A DNA stretch of 64,000 nucleotides from Hemileia vastatrix (taxonomy: Eukaryota > Basidiomycota > Pucciniomycetes > Pucciniales > Zaghouaniaceae): NCBI GenBank assembly GCA_030280995.1, contig JASXTE010000016.1, positions 13,903,001 through 13,967,000 of the forward strand, in the 5' to 3' direction. The translations under genes were made by a program, and so were the position numbers. The first letter of the stretch is position 1. The number at the start of each line of letters is the position of its first letter. Under the pieces are notes generated by a model. It made no database searches. It saw nothing but the letters and a program-made list of their open reading frames with translations, and was not told the DNA's origin. Below, in pieces: positions 9,807 through 19,148 of the stretch.

Positions 9807-10946
9807 AACGATAACTTATGAGTAATGACACTGTAGTGGATTTAAATAATATTTAATAATTTTGTAAGTTAGGTCCCAATGCGCAGCAATCAATTATGGT
9901 TATTAATAGACTTATGGCAACCTTGAAATTTATTAAGATTTATATTAGAACTATAAGACTAATAATAATAATAATTTGTATAATATTTAAATATGATATA
10001 AAATGTGAGTGTAATAAGTGATGCCGCTACAGGGGATAATCCAAAGCCTTTTATAGGCAAAGGAATCTCTGAAGCGTCACAATGTAGTAATTACAAAAAA
10101 GAATAACATGAAACTAGACATTAAAAAGAATAGAACTAAAACATGGAGACTGAGAGAAAAACATGAGACATTCAACTAAACCCGTGAGTAAGTAACTAAT
10201 TTTCCCAACATAATTTCCCAAAAAAACTTAATTAAAATATTTAGTAACCAAGTAAGTTTGAAACATGAGAACAGTGAGTAACATAATCCAAAACAGACAT
10301 TATAGTGACATGTAAAGGCTTTAAGTAAAACAAATAGAATTAATTTCACGCCAAAATTCATGCAATCAATTCAATCCAGTTTAAAGCAATTTTAATTAAT
10401 TGTTTTAACTATTTAATTAATTCAATTATTAGTTTAAATGAAACATATAATTAATTTAATGATATTCGTAATTTAAAGTGGGGATTTTAATACTATGTTA
10501 TCAAATAAGTGTTATAATTTATTTAATAATTTTTCTGACACAATTAAGGGTCAAAAAAGCGCCCAACATTATTGTTTAATAATATATGAAAAGTTTTATT
10601 CAATATATAAATTTAATTAATTAATTTAATTACATTATAAGTCAATTTTACACATATAATTATAATATATGTTTGTAATTAACTAATTATTAATTTATAG
10701 TTATTAAATACATAAAAATGCGCCATTATTTGTAGAATATAAAATATATTATGCTTAATTTAAATATATAAATAATTTATATAACAATAAAATTAATATA
10801 ACACTTATATTTAATAAGACACTTATATAATTTTATTATGCAATAAAATATTAATTTATATACATCAAATGCAGTTCTTATGCCCTCTTTCAGGTCCAAT
10901 AAATCAACATATCATTTACTGGGCTCCTGGTATAGCCTGACTGACA
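9807..10946 (-). mobile_element. Solo LTR G, right segment (minus strand)
   Basis: This is the reverse complement of an A-like LTR, moderately diverged. The inverted TATA region is at about 10025-10055 and the LTR start appears as GGCTGACA-like sequence ending at 10946. It is followed by GAAAT (10947-10951), matching 485-489, and then by F pol sequence. With 490-619 it makes a solo LTR of about 1.27 kb. The short open frame at 10176-10361 lies inside it and is not a gene. Confidence 0.85.
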
Positions 10947-11438
10947 GAAATACTACCTAGTTTAAAGAAGAAGCCTTATCCTGCTTCTCCAACAAATAGA
11001 AAAGATATTGAAGACAATATCTCTACCCTTTTAAAAATGAATATTATTGAAAAGGTAGTTGAAAATATGGTGGAAAAATCAGTGCTTCTTCCAGAGTGAA
11101 CCAAATATACCATTACTTGCCTATGGTGGCAACATAAATGCTTCTTCTGGAGTGAACTGGAGTTGCACACTTCTGCTGCAACATAGGATATACTATTTAC
11201 ACTTTGCATATAATCACTAGGCTTATGACACACTATCCACAACAGAAACACCTATACATTGTGTTATCTCACCTTCCTTGAATTCCTATGAGAAAGACAA
11301 AGCCAGATAATGTGGTAATTATAGAGCATTAATTACTTATACTGTAGATGATATCTATCCTTTACCCAGAATTAGCTCTATCCATGCTACCTTACAAGGT
11401 GCTAAATATATCAGCTTTCTAGATGGTTATAAAGGATA
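10947..11438 (+). pseudogene. Chromovirus RT remnant (element F, piece 2 of 3)
   Basis: Matches B at about 43415-43720: the segment leading into reverse transcriptase, with TACCTAGTTTAAAGAAGAAG and the palm-domain start. It carries point stops and a 180-base insertion (11065-11244). It stops at ATA (11436-11438), where the DNA transposon begins, and the same pol sentence resumes at 31625. F keeps the base that A lost near 5929, which helps identify that lesion. Confidence 0.82.
11065..11244. mobile_element. Small insertion of unknown kind in F
   Basis: 180 bases absent from A and B interrupt the pol alignment, flanked by GAAA at 11061-11064 and 11245-11248. Inside, TGCTTCTTC(C/T)(A/T)GAGTGAAC-like sequence occurs twice about 56 bases apart. 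The outer ends show only weak inverted similarity. It could be a small non-autonomous transposon; no family is recognised. Confidence 0.4.
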
Positions 11439-11481
11439 CACAGGGTGAAAAATCATAAGACTTGTAGGCAAGTCATTTTTT
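11439..11481 (+). repeat. Left terminal inverted repeat
   Basis: 43 bases matching inverted 31583-31624 at all but about four positions. It contains GACTTG...CAAGTC, so the end can fold on itself as well as pair with the other end. Confidence 0.8.
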
Positions 11482-11639
11482 AGTGATCTCATAGTAACCC
11501 ATGAAGTAATCCTTGAGGAACCTTTTTGAGGGGTATATGAGTAGAAATCCATCAAGTAAAGATATTTTGGAAAACTTGTAGATTTCTTTGCTACCACCCC
11601 CTGCCAAAAGCATGATTCAAGGAAATATGACATATCCTT

Positions 11640-11975
11640 TATTTAATATTCAATATGCATGCAAAATACATATCAAATAATCATTCATTTTGCATATTAA
11701 ATATAGATGCAGAATGCATATTCAATATGAACAATATATGTAAAAAATTTGCAAAAAATATGAATATGTGAAATTCAAAAATATGCATATGCAAAGTGAA
11801 AAATATGCATATGCATATGTAAAATGAAAACTATGTATATGCAATATTCAAAAATATGCATATGCATCTGCAAAATAAAAAATATGCATATGCATAAGCC
11901 AAATGAAATAATATGCATATGCAATATGCAAAAAATATTTTATGCAATATGGTTAAAATATGCATAATATACATG
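11640..11975. repeat. Subterminal ATATGCATATGCA repeats
   Basis: At least five copies or close variants of the self-complementary word ATATGCATATGCA occur at about 11790, 11811, 11852, 11881 and 11911, with weaker ones around. They begin about 200 bases inside the left inverted repeat. Short arrays near the ends are typical transposase-binding regions in CACTA elements; the role here is inferred. Confidence 0.6.
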
Positions 11976-13342
11976 TATTAAATTAGAAGTCTTATTTGGT
12001 CATGAATATGACTGTGAAACCAAAATCACAATTGCCCTCATGAATTTTTATACTTGACTAGTAGTGTGGGGAATAAAAGATAAGGTCAAGCAGTAAAAAA
12101 ATACTGTGTGCATTCATATTTGGGCAGTGGAAATCAGAAATGCAGAATTATGGTTGGTGCCCATAATTTAATATGATTCTTCAATATTGAAGAAGTATTT
12201 TTAATATTGAAAATGACTTTTGGTCAGTTGGTATTTGATCTAGCTGTGCCATGGTCTTTTCTCAGTATTGTCATTACTCCTTAATATTATTGAATGATTT
12301 TCAATTCATTTTGGTTTCTTTTGAAGTTGGCTCTATTTTAAAACTGTTGAGATAATTTTATACTTGACTTGCATTAATGCTAGTCAAGTATAAATTAAGT
12401 TATTAAAATTTTAAACTTGTATTATGAGTACATCTTGGGTGCAGTAATGTCAAGATCATCATCACTCAAATAAAATACTTGATTATATATCATGTTGGCT
12501 GAGTTATTGAATAATTTTCAATGTTGATAAAGGCTTTAGGTCATATTTTCAAGGGCTTCTTGGCTGGTTGGGTTCTGTCTCCACTTTAAAAACATCATAT
12601 ATTTGATAATAATGAAATGATTATATATACAGTGCTCTGAACACTGTGTCTCAAGTATATGGTGTATTTCATGTAATAAATTTTTGTCCTCCATCTTACT
12701 CACAACAATCTTGAAATGTTGTGTTCTAATGCCTTGGTTAACTCTGCAGATAGGCCAATCTTTGTTTCTTCTATAGCACTTTCTCATCCTCAGTGCCACA
12801 CCCTCATTAAGGATGATATTCCTTTTGAAGGACACAGAACTTTTGACACTATGCAGAAGCCAGAGTTGAAAAACAGTGGGACGATTTTATAATTGATTTG
12901 GTTTTCATGATTAATGATTAAATATTCTAAAACCTGACATATGCTACCAAAGTACAAGTGAATTAAGTAAAATAAAGTATGTGGGTTGAATTATTTTTAA
13001 ATAATTCCATCATGTAATGTAGACCTTCAAAAATTAGAAAGGAAATCATATGTGCAAACCTGTTAAAAGTCTTTCTGTTTCCCCTCTGTAGCCCTTTTCT
13101 GGCCCCCAGGGGCACCGCACTCAGCCCCCCAGTTACTCAGAAGGGCCTATAAAGTTAACTATATGTATGTCTTTTGTGTTTCCATTTTCCCTAAATAGTT
13201 CCTTGTGGGTTATACTCAGCCATATTTCTCACCCTATATCTCCTGAGCTTAATTGCACTCTCATGACTCCAGCCCAATACCCCATGCTTCTGTAGGATAC
13301 TCCCAATATTCCTCATTCACCCTTTTGCTTTCAGGGTGTTTG
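11976..13342. other. Transposon interior without recognisable gene
   Basis: AT-rich sequence with no supported coding region. A minus-strand open frame at 12536-12835 (99 codons) matches nothing I know. It includes a perfect 13-base inverted repeat at 12357-12369 and 12382-12394 around GACTTGCATTAATGC-like loop sequence, and a short GC-rich patch at about 13080-13160. Confidence 0.5.
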
Positions 13343-13790
13343 ACAGAAAAGACACTATGTCTTTTCAGCACCTGACCTAGTGTAACTCTCCCCTGCACCC
13401 TTGGGTTAAATGAATCAAATGTTGCTATAAATTTTGATCCATTTGAACCATAACTTGATGCCTCCAATGTCAGGTCATGTGCTGAAAAGACGCAGCGTCT
13501 TTTCAGAATGTGACCCTGAGAATGGGGGTATCAGGAAATGGGTCAAATGAATCACAAGTCAAGCAACTTGTTTTCCATCTGACACAAGGGTTCCTGGGAG
13601 CCAGCACCAGGTCATGTGCTGAAAAGACGCAGCATCTTTTCAGCATGTAAATTGAGCGTGAGGCTGTAAGGAACTGAGTCAAGTAGAACACAAGTGAAGC
13701 AACTTGTGATTTATCTCACACAAGGGTGCATGTGAGCAAGTACAAGTTCATGTGCTGAAAATATGCTGCGTCTTTTCAGTACATGAGCTG
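13343..13790. repeat. Palindrome-bearing tandem repeat, about 136-base unit
   Basis: Four units each contain a near-perfect palindrome built on CTGAAAAGACGC and its complement around one base: about 13344-13369, 13482-13506 (perfect 12-base arms), 13619-13643 (one mismatch) and 13755-13779. Flanking unit sequence (TCA, CAAGTCAAGCAACTTG-like, ACACAAGGGT, CATGTG) also repeats, with spacing of about 136-138. Confidence 0.75.
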
Positions 13791-14454
13791 GTACTGGCTC
13801 TCATTACATCTTGTTGTTTTTTTACTTCTTATATACATATATATATATCTATATATCCTACTCTCCCCCTCTGCTTTCTTCCCTTGTCTTACTTCATGCA
13901 CATCAGTTTTTCATTCTCTTTTTCTTCACATATCTTAAGTCATCACCTAATAAAAAAAGGGAATAAATGTAAAAGATAGTTTGAGATTTCCATCAATTAT
14001 CTTAAAACTAAACTAATAAGAAAAGGCAAATAATGAAAAAAATAATCTTAGATACTTTAAACTCCCAATCGATTATGTTGATACAACTGATCAAAATTGA
14101 TTAAAGGAAAAAAAAGATAAGGAAGAAAAGTAAAGAAAAAATAAAGAGAATTTTAAACAGAAAGTTAATGATTCTGTAACATCCATAAAACAAAATGATA
14201 ATAAAAATCTCTACAGTAGTTAAAACTGCCATTTTTTTAAAAAAAAGAATTAAAGAATCAAAAAATTGAAAAATTAAAAATATCTAGGTTAGTCTAAATT
14301 TCCAATTAATTGCTTTGAAATTCAAGAAATTATAAAATTAAAAAAAATGAAAATATCTAGATAAGCTATAACTGAGGATTTTTCTTCGGAGCTTGTGTTT
14401 GGAAAGGGGAGTCACAGTGCATGAGTGCAGAGTTAAATATAAGAGCATATTTAG
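13791..14454. other. AT-rich spacer before the E LTR
   Basis: A short TA microsatellite lies at about 13834-13855, then pyrimidine-rich and A-rich low-complexity DNA. No gene or RNA gene is seen. Confidence 0.5.
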
Positions 14455-15202
14455 TGTCAGGCTGAGGTCAATTATAAAGACGTGAACTAGCTTGAATGGT
14501 CAGTTGTCTAGAAAATTTTAATGGTCCTATATGAATACTGTAATATAAATCCAATGAGTAGTAAAATGTAATCAAAATTAAAGGTCTCAGTAAAATAATT
14601 CTCACTATTTTTATATATGGCTTACAAATTTTGTAGTTGGTAGAAAAATAGATTTTATAATTCAGATACTATTCAAAAGTCTTATAAAAGTACTAATTGA
14701 TATGTATTGTAATTTATTTGGTTATATTGATTAAATTGCAAATGATAAAGAATGTAGAAACAAGACCCAAAAACCTCCTCCTTTTATACACACAGAATTC
14801 CCCAATGATTCCCTTGATGTACCATCCAATACAGAGTTAATGACGCCTCAAAACAACTAATAGACCTGCCCATCAACATCCCCAGTACCTCATGACATAA
14901 TTAGACAAGTAACAACTGTCAAAATCCTGTAACAATAAGGGAAATCCATCCAAATTAAAGAAAAAGACAAAAAGAGAGTATATGCGTATAAAACAATAAT
15001 ATAAAAGACTAAAGGAGACTTTTTAAGGTTAATAATAGCTTAATAATAAGGTAGATTTACTGTAGAAATGGAGGGGCTAATCCTGACATTCTACTCTGTG
15101 GAATTCCCATCTAAAAATAACCAATATTGACTGAGAAACCAGCCAAAATCTCAAAAAAGAGCGTGAGATGTGGGGTAACTACATGCAGTCCTTGGCAAGT
15201 GC
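14455..15202 (-). mobile_element. 3' LTR of element E, distal half (minus strand)
   Basis: The reverse complement of this segment matches the right half of solo LTR D2 (about 26030-26771), ending at the LTR terminus TGACA. The LTR is cut at 15202 by element C and continues at 29166-29922. The two halves total about 1505 bases against 1502 for D2. No duplication partner for the left flank TTTAG is found. Confidence 0.82.
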
Positions 15203-16362
15203 TGTGGTAGCCTAAAGTTTAGTACGGCACCTAAATACGTAAATGGAGATATTATGGTGTGCAAGATTGGGGTTATTATTTTTTATAAAAGGGTTTTATT
15301 TAATTTATTTGAGTTTTAAATATGAAGAAATTGGTCAAGAGCAAATGCCTACGCAAAAACAATTTATTTTACGGAGAAAACTTATTTTTACGGTCTGAAG
15401 AGTTTATAAGTATCGAGTCGAGTCACTCAAGAACCTTGGGAAATTTTCCCAGAATTTTTACTATTTTTCTTATATTTTTAAATGAATTTTAAAGTTTTAT
15501 AGAAATACTTACATTTTTAGAAATTACTTAACTTTGATGAATTTTCACGGGGTGATTAGAGCTGCGCAGACTACGAAAATAAATTTGGAATGTAAAGGGG
15601 AAGTGGCTCTATTATGTGTAATTTTTCTAGATTTTTTATTATAGTTTCGAAGGTTCTAATTGAGTCCGGACGGACTCCGCTTGGACTCCGCTTCGACTCT
15701 GTATGGACTCCGTATGGACTCTGCTTTGACTCCGTACGGACTCCGCTTCGACTCCGTACGGGCTCCGGATTGACTCTGGGAGAGCTCTGGAGGGGAAAAC
15801 TTAGGCACGTGACTAGGAATACTTAAGAGTCTCTCAGACTCGAAATTGAGGAGGGGGGATACAACATACAGCTTAATCATTAACCACCACGGTCTTATTT
15901 TTTTATTACTCAACAAATTAAATAAATTTGTAATACCCTTATAACTTTATATTTTTATATATAACATTTAGAAAATACTACTCAACAATTTAAATCGCAC
16001 TTCATACAGGGTATCTTTAGAAAGGTCTTCATTGCTGGGACTTGATTATTGCTGTCTCATAAAAACTCAAATTATTATAAAAACATAAAAGTCAATCTTT
16101 TCAGATCTTTCACTGGTACACCTTAATTGTTGTAATCAGTATTTCTTTCTCAACAGCCACTTTCTTTAAATCTCAAAAAGCGTTAATTATTTTAGAGTTT
16201 CATTATTTTTAATCAATCAGATCCAAGTAGACTGGTTAGCTTAGTGATTTAGAACACCTACTTTGTTATTTTTGTTGGAAATACGGGGCTTTCAGCTAAA
16301 TCCACACATCTCCTCCGGATTCTGCTTACAGCAAGGCGACTGTAAGAGTTTACCTTACCATA
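15203..16362 (+). repeat. 5' LTR of element C
   Basis: About 1160 bases, from TGTGGTAGCC to TTACCATA. It matches 27995-29165 with scattered substitutions and one length change. The length difference of 11 bases equals one unit of the internal GGACTCCGCTT minisatellite (15660-15785). The open frames here are repeat artefacts. Confidence 0.88.
15660..15785 (+). repeat. 11-base minisatellite in the C LTR
   Basis: About eleven degenerate units of (G/C/T)GACTCCG(C/T)(T/A)(T/C), far more GC-rich than the surroundings. The 3' LTR copy at about 28450-28580 has one unit more. Confidence 0.75.
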
Positions 16363-16364
16363 GT

Positions 16365-16381
16365 TGGCGCCCAACATGGGG
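16365..16381 (+). promoter_or_regulatory. Primer-binding site, tRNA-Lys type
   Basis: TGGCGCCCAACATGGGG lies two bases after the 5' LTR. It is complementary to the 3' end of a tRNA-Lys of the ...GTTGGGCGCCA type known from eukaryotes. K/I has the same site with one change (47759-47775). Confidence 0.8.
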
Positions 16382-16538
16382 TTTGATTTCTCTAGCTTTC
16401 TTTAAAGACTTACTTGGATCAAGAACGTTCTTAGCCTACAAGAGGCTTATTTTCTGGAACTCTAATTGGATTTTTGTTATTGGCCTGCAAGAGGCTTGAT
16501 ATTTTATTGATTGTTAACGCTTTTCATTACATATTGGG

Positions 16539-19148
16539 ATGTCTTCTTCTGCTGTTGCTTCTAGATCTCCTCAAACTCTTACTCCCTCTGTTAGGATTGT
16601 TTCTTGGGATGGCCCAAAGTTTGATGGGGAGGAGGTTAAATGGTTCATTAGCAGGTATGAAGCTGCTGCTGCTGTTGATGGTGCTTCTCATGTGGATATG
16701 GTGAAGCAAGTTAGATTTTTTATTGCTGATAGGGAGGTGGAAAAAGAGGTTATTGCTATGCAGGCATTTAAGGACAAGGATTGGGTTAAGCTTTCTAAAG
16801 CTATGGTTGATAGATGGGGTGTTAGGTTTACTATGATGGACCTCAATAAAATTGTTGGAGACTGGCAAGCAAAAGGTGGAGTTTCTTCTATGGCTGACTT
16901 CAAAAAGCTCTGTGTTCAGTTTGATGAAGTGGTGGAATATCTCATATTGGTGGATGAGTTAGTGCATGAGAATCAAGCAAAAGATTTGTTTTGGACAGCA
17001 TGCAGCAGGGATATTCGAATGGATGTCTTGAAGGATCTTTCAAGAAAAGATTTGATGAAGGAACTGCCTAATGGTGAGCAGAAATTGCCGGCTTTGGAGG
17101 TTATCAAAGAGAACATTCAGGCCCATCTCAAGTTGTTAGCATTGGACAAATATCAAGAGTCCTGCACTCAATATGTTAGCAAGGTTAGCGAAGTTTTGGC
17201 CAAAAACAACGATATTATGGTCAAAGCCCAGGAGGTCAAGAAGGCACAAATGGGATTACCTGCTGCTAAAGTTGAGGGCAATGTGGATAATAAGATGGTT
17301 GATCACATGGCCGATTTAACTAAACAACTAAAAATATTTGTTCAAGAGACACAGAAGGCTAACAAGGCCCCAATTGCTTCTTCGTCGACGTCGACTTCTT
17401 ATCAATCCAGAGGTTATGAGCGTCGAAATTATAATGGCAATAATAATGGTAACCGCTTCCCAGGCAATGGGAGAAATGGTGGGAATGGTGGTAGTAGTTA
17501 TAGAGGTGGCTACAATGAGCCAAAGGTGTGCTCCTATTGTAATAGGAGGGGGCATAGAGCAACAGTTTGTTTTTCTCTTGATAAGGATATGGATGCTGGG
17601 CAAGTTTTATTTGATGGTAAAGTTTATAAATTTCCTGATTGTTTGTTCATAAAGCCCAGTGATGGACAGTCTCCTTCTGATTTGGTCAGAAGAAGTTTAA
17701 CGGCTGAAAGAAGAGCCAGATTTGAAGAGGTGACGGATGAAGATGTTAATGCCAAGGGTGGCAAAAATGGAAATGGTAATGGTGGTAAAGCTGACAAGGT
17801 CAAGGAGAAAGAGGTCAGTAAAGCCACATTTTCTACTTCTTTTGGTGGTTTAGAGCTGGCGACGGTTGCCCAGGTGGAGGGTAGCTGTATGGCTGGCGAA
17901 TACGATGTTAATGCTGCTAGAAGAGCAGCTGCTACTAAGGAGAAGAGTAGCATTCAGAGCCAATTGAGGGCTAATCCTGGCAAGGCCAATAACAAAGTGA
18001 ACCCTTACTCTAAGTACAAGAATTCTAGTGCTCAAACTGCCTCCAACAAATTGAACCCTTACTCTAAGGACAAATTATATAAAATGCAGAAGGGGATTGC
18101 TGATATGGGGCCCCCTAGTTATGGCAAGTTTGATTTAAATGGTGAGCCTATCCCAGAGGATGATTTAGATTCTGAGGAGGACATACCGTTGGCGTCTCTA
18201 CCCAGACCAAGTTTTAGCGGTCCCATCCCAATGGAGGGAGTAAGAAGGACTAGCGATGGATCAGGATTAGTGCAAGAAGCTGGTGACAGAGTTAGGGTTA
18301 TAGAAAGTGAAGATAATATAATGGGGGGTGAAGATGGCTCGGTTGGACCTCAAGAGGTACCCAGGGACAAGGTTGTTAAATCAAAGGTCCAGTATGAGCG
18401 GCCAGTAGTTTCTGGTCAAGCTAATGCGATGGACGAAGTTTTGAATAGGGTGAATCAACTGAAGATTCCCTTATCTTTGGGGGAGTTATTTACGATTAGT
18501 CCGGCACTTGCTGAAAAGCAAAAGAAGTATTTGACGATGCGTCGGGTTTCCACTGGAGAGGTGGAATATATTTGTGAAAATGCTGAAAAGTTTGGGGAAG
18601 ATGTAGATACACATTTTTCCGCTCCCCTGGGTTACCTGGTGGTAACTCTTAACGGTAAAGAAGTAAAGGCCTTGGTCGATTCAGGGTCTCAAACTAATTT
18701 AATTTCATTGGAGCAAGCAACGAGTATAGGCTTGCCAATTAAAAGTGGAACTGGGGGAAACCTCAGAGGCATTGGAGGGCATGCAACTGAGCTAATGGGT
18801 ACAGCTGAGCATGTCAGGTTAGGCATTGGTGGATCTGTTGGTAAGGTTCACTTTTATGTGGCCAGAGGAGCAGTCAAAACTGTTCTTGGTGGTCCTTTTT
18901 TGATGGATTTTGAGGCCAGGATAGGGTATCAAGCTGGTATGGGGATTAGTTTGGAAATCACTGGTGAAGATATGCGGAGGTTACATATGCGATTAGCGCC
19001 TCCTGGAGATGAAGGTTGGGAAACATGGCCAGGGATTACTACTCTGTGCCAGTGTTGTGTTTGCACCAAGAAGCGGCATATTAAACGGACGGCTTCTGGT
19101 GAATTATGTTTGTTGGAAAGGGATGGATGCCCTCATTTTTTGGGGTAG
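16539..19148 (+). CDS. Gag-protease, element C
   Basis: 869 codons and uninterrupted. Residues about 20-215 are the capsid region (VRIVSWDGPKFDGEEVKWF, MVKQVRFFI, DRWGVRFTMMDLNKI), clearly shared with H (minus strand) and with the gag-only element I. A Gly/Asn-rich stretch leads to a canonical zinc knuckle CSYCNRRGHRATVC near 330-345. A disordered middle follows, then an aspartic protease near 705-835 with catalytic VDSGSQTNLIS and the flap/second-half block GGPFLMDF. The frame ends TTT TTG GGG TAG, with the slippery heptamer next to the stop. It would form particles and, by frameshifting, feed pol. ATG at 16539 aligns with the gag starts of H. Confidence 0.9.
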   Translation: MSSSAVASRSPQTLTPSVRIVSWDGPKFDGEEVKWFISRYEAAAAVDGASHVDMVKQVRFFIADREVEKEVIAMQAFKDKDWVKLSKAMVDRWGVRFTMMDLNKIVGDWQAKGGVSSMADFKKLCVQFDEVVEYLILVDELVHENQAKDLFWTACSRDIRMDVLKDLSRKDLMKELPNGEQKLPALEVIKENIQAHLKLLALDKYQESCTQYVSKVSEVLAKNNDIMVKAQEVKKAQMGLPAAKVEGNVDNKMVDHMADLTKQLKIFVQETQKANKAPIASSSTSTSYQSRGYERRNYNGNNNGNRFPGNGRNGGNGGSSYRGGYNEPKVCSYCNRRGHRATVCFSLDKDMDAGQVLFDGKVYKFPDCLFIKPSDGQSPSDLVRRSLTAERRARFEEVTDEDVNAKGGKNGNGNGGKADKVKEKEVSKATFSTSFGGLELATVAQVEGSCMAGEYDVNAARRAAATKEKSSIQSQLRANPGKANNKVNPYSKYKNSSAQTASNKLNPYSKDKLYKMQKGIADMGPPSYGKFDLNGEPIPEDDLDSEEDIPLASLPRPSFSGPIPMEGVRRTSDGSGLVQEAGDRVRVIESEDNIMGGEDGSVGPQEVPRDKVVKSKVQYERPVVSGQANAMDEVLNRVNQLKIPLSLGELFTISPALAEKQKKYLTMRRVSTGEVEYICENAEKFGEDVDTHFSAPLGYLVVTLNGKEVKALVDSGSQTNLISLEQATSIGLPIKSGTGGNLRGIGGHATELMGTAEHVRLGIGGSVGKVHFYVARGAVKTVLGGPFLMDFEARIGYQAGMGISLEITGEDMRRLHMRLAPPGDEGWETWPGITTLCQCCVCTKKRHIKRTASGELCLLERDGCPHFLG
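19136..19142 (+). promoter_or_regulatory. Slippery heptamer for -1 frameshift gag-pro to pol
   Basis: T TTT TTG in the gag frame, one codon before TAG at 19146-19148. In the -1 frame a conserved peptide follows (SFFGVVGADH, EIPDCNRSAHLEI). H has T TTT TTA at the equivalent place. The heptamer fits the X XXY YYZ rule of retroviral sites. Confidence 0.7.

Noticed and set aside
12536..12835. 99-codon minus-strand open frame inside the DNA transposon
   Set aside because: No recognisable motif, no homologous copy in the window, and AT-rich DNA gives such frames by chance. A transposase fragment cannot be excluded.
13343..13790. Possible CRISPR-like array
   Set aside because: Unit flanks repeat along with the palindromes, there are no unique spacers of constant length, and the genome is eukaryotic.
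13752..13979. 75-codon open frame after the palindromic repeats
   Set aside because: It begins within a repeat unit and continues into low-complexity pyrimidine DNA.
15656..15916. Minus-strand Ser/Arg-rich open frame, also at 28363-28719
   Set aside because: Produced by the 11-base minisatellite in the C LTRs; 33 bases are 11 codons, so any frame is periodic.
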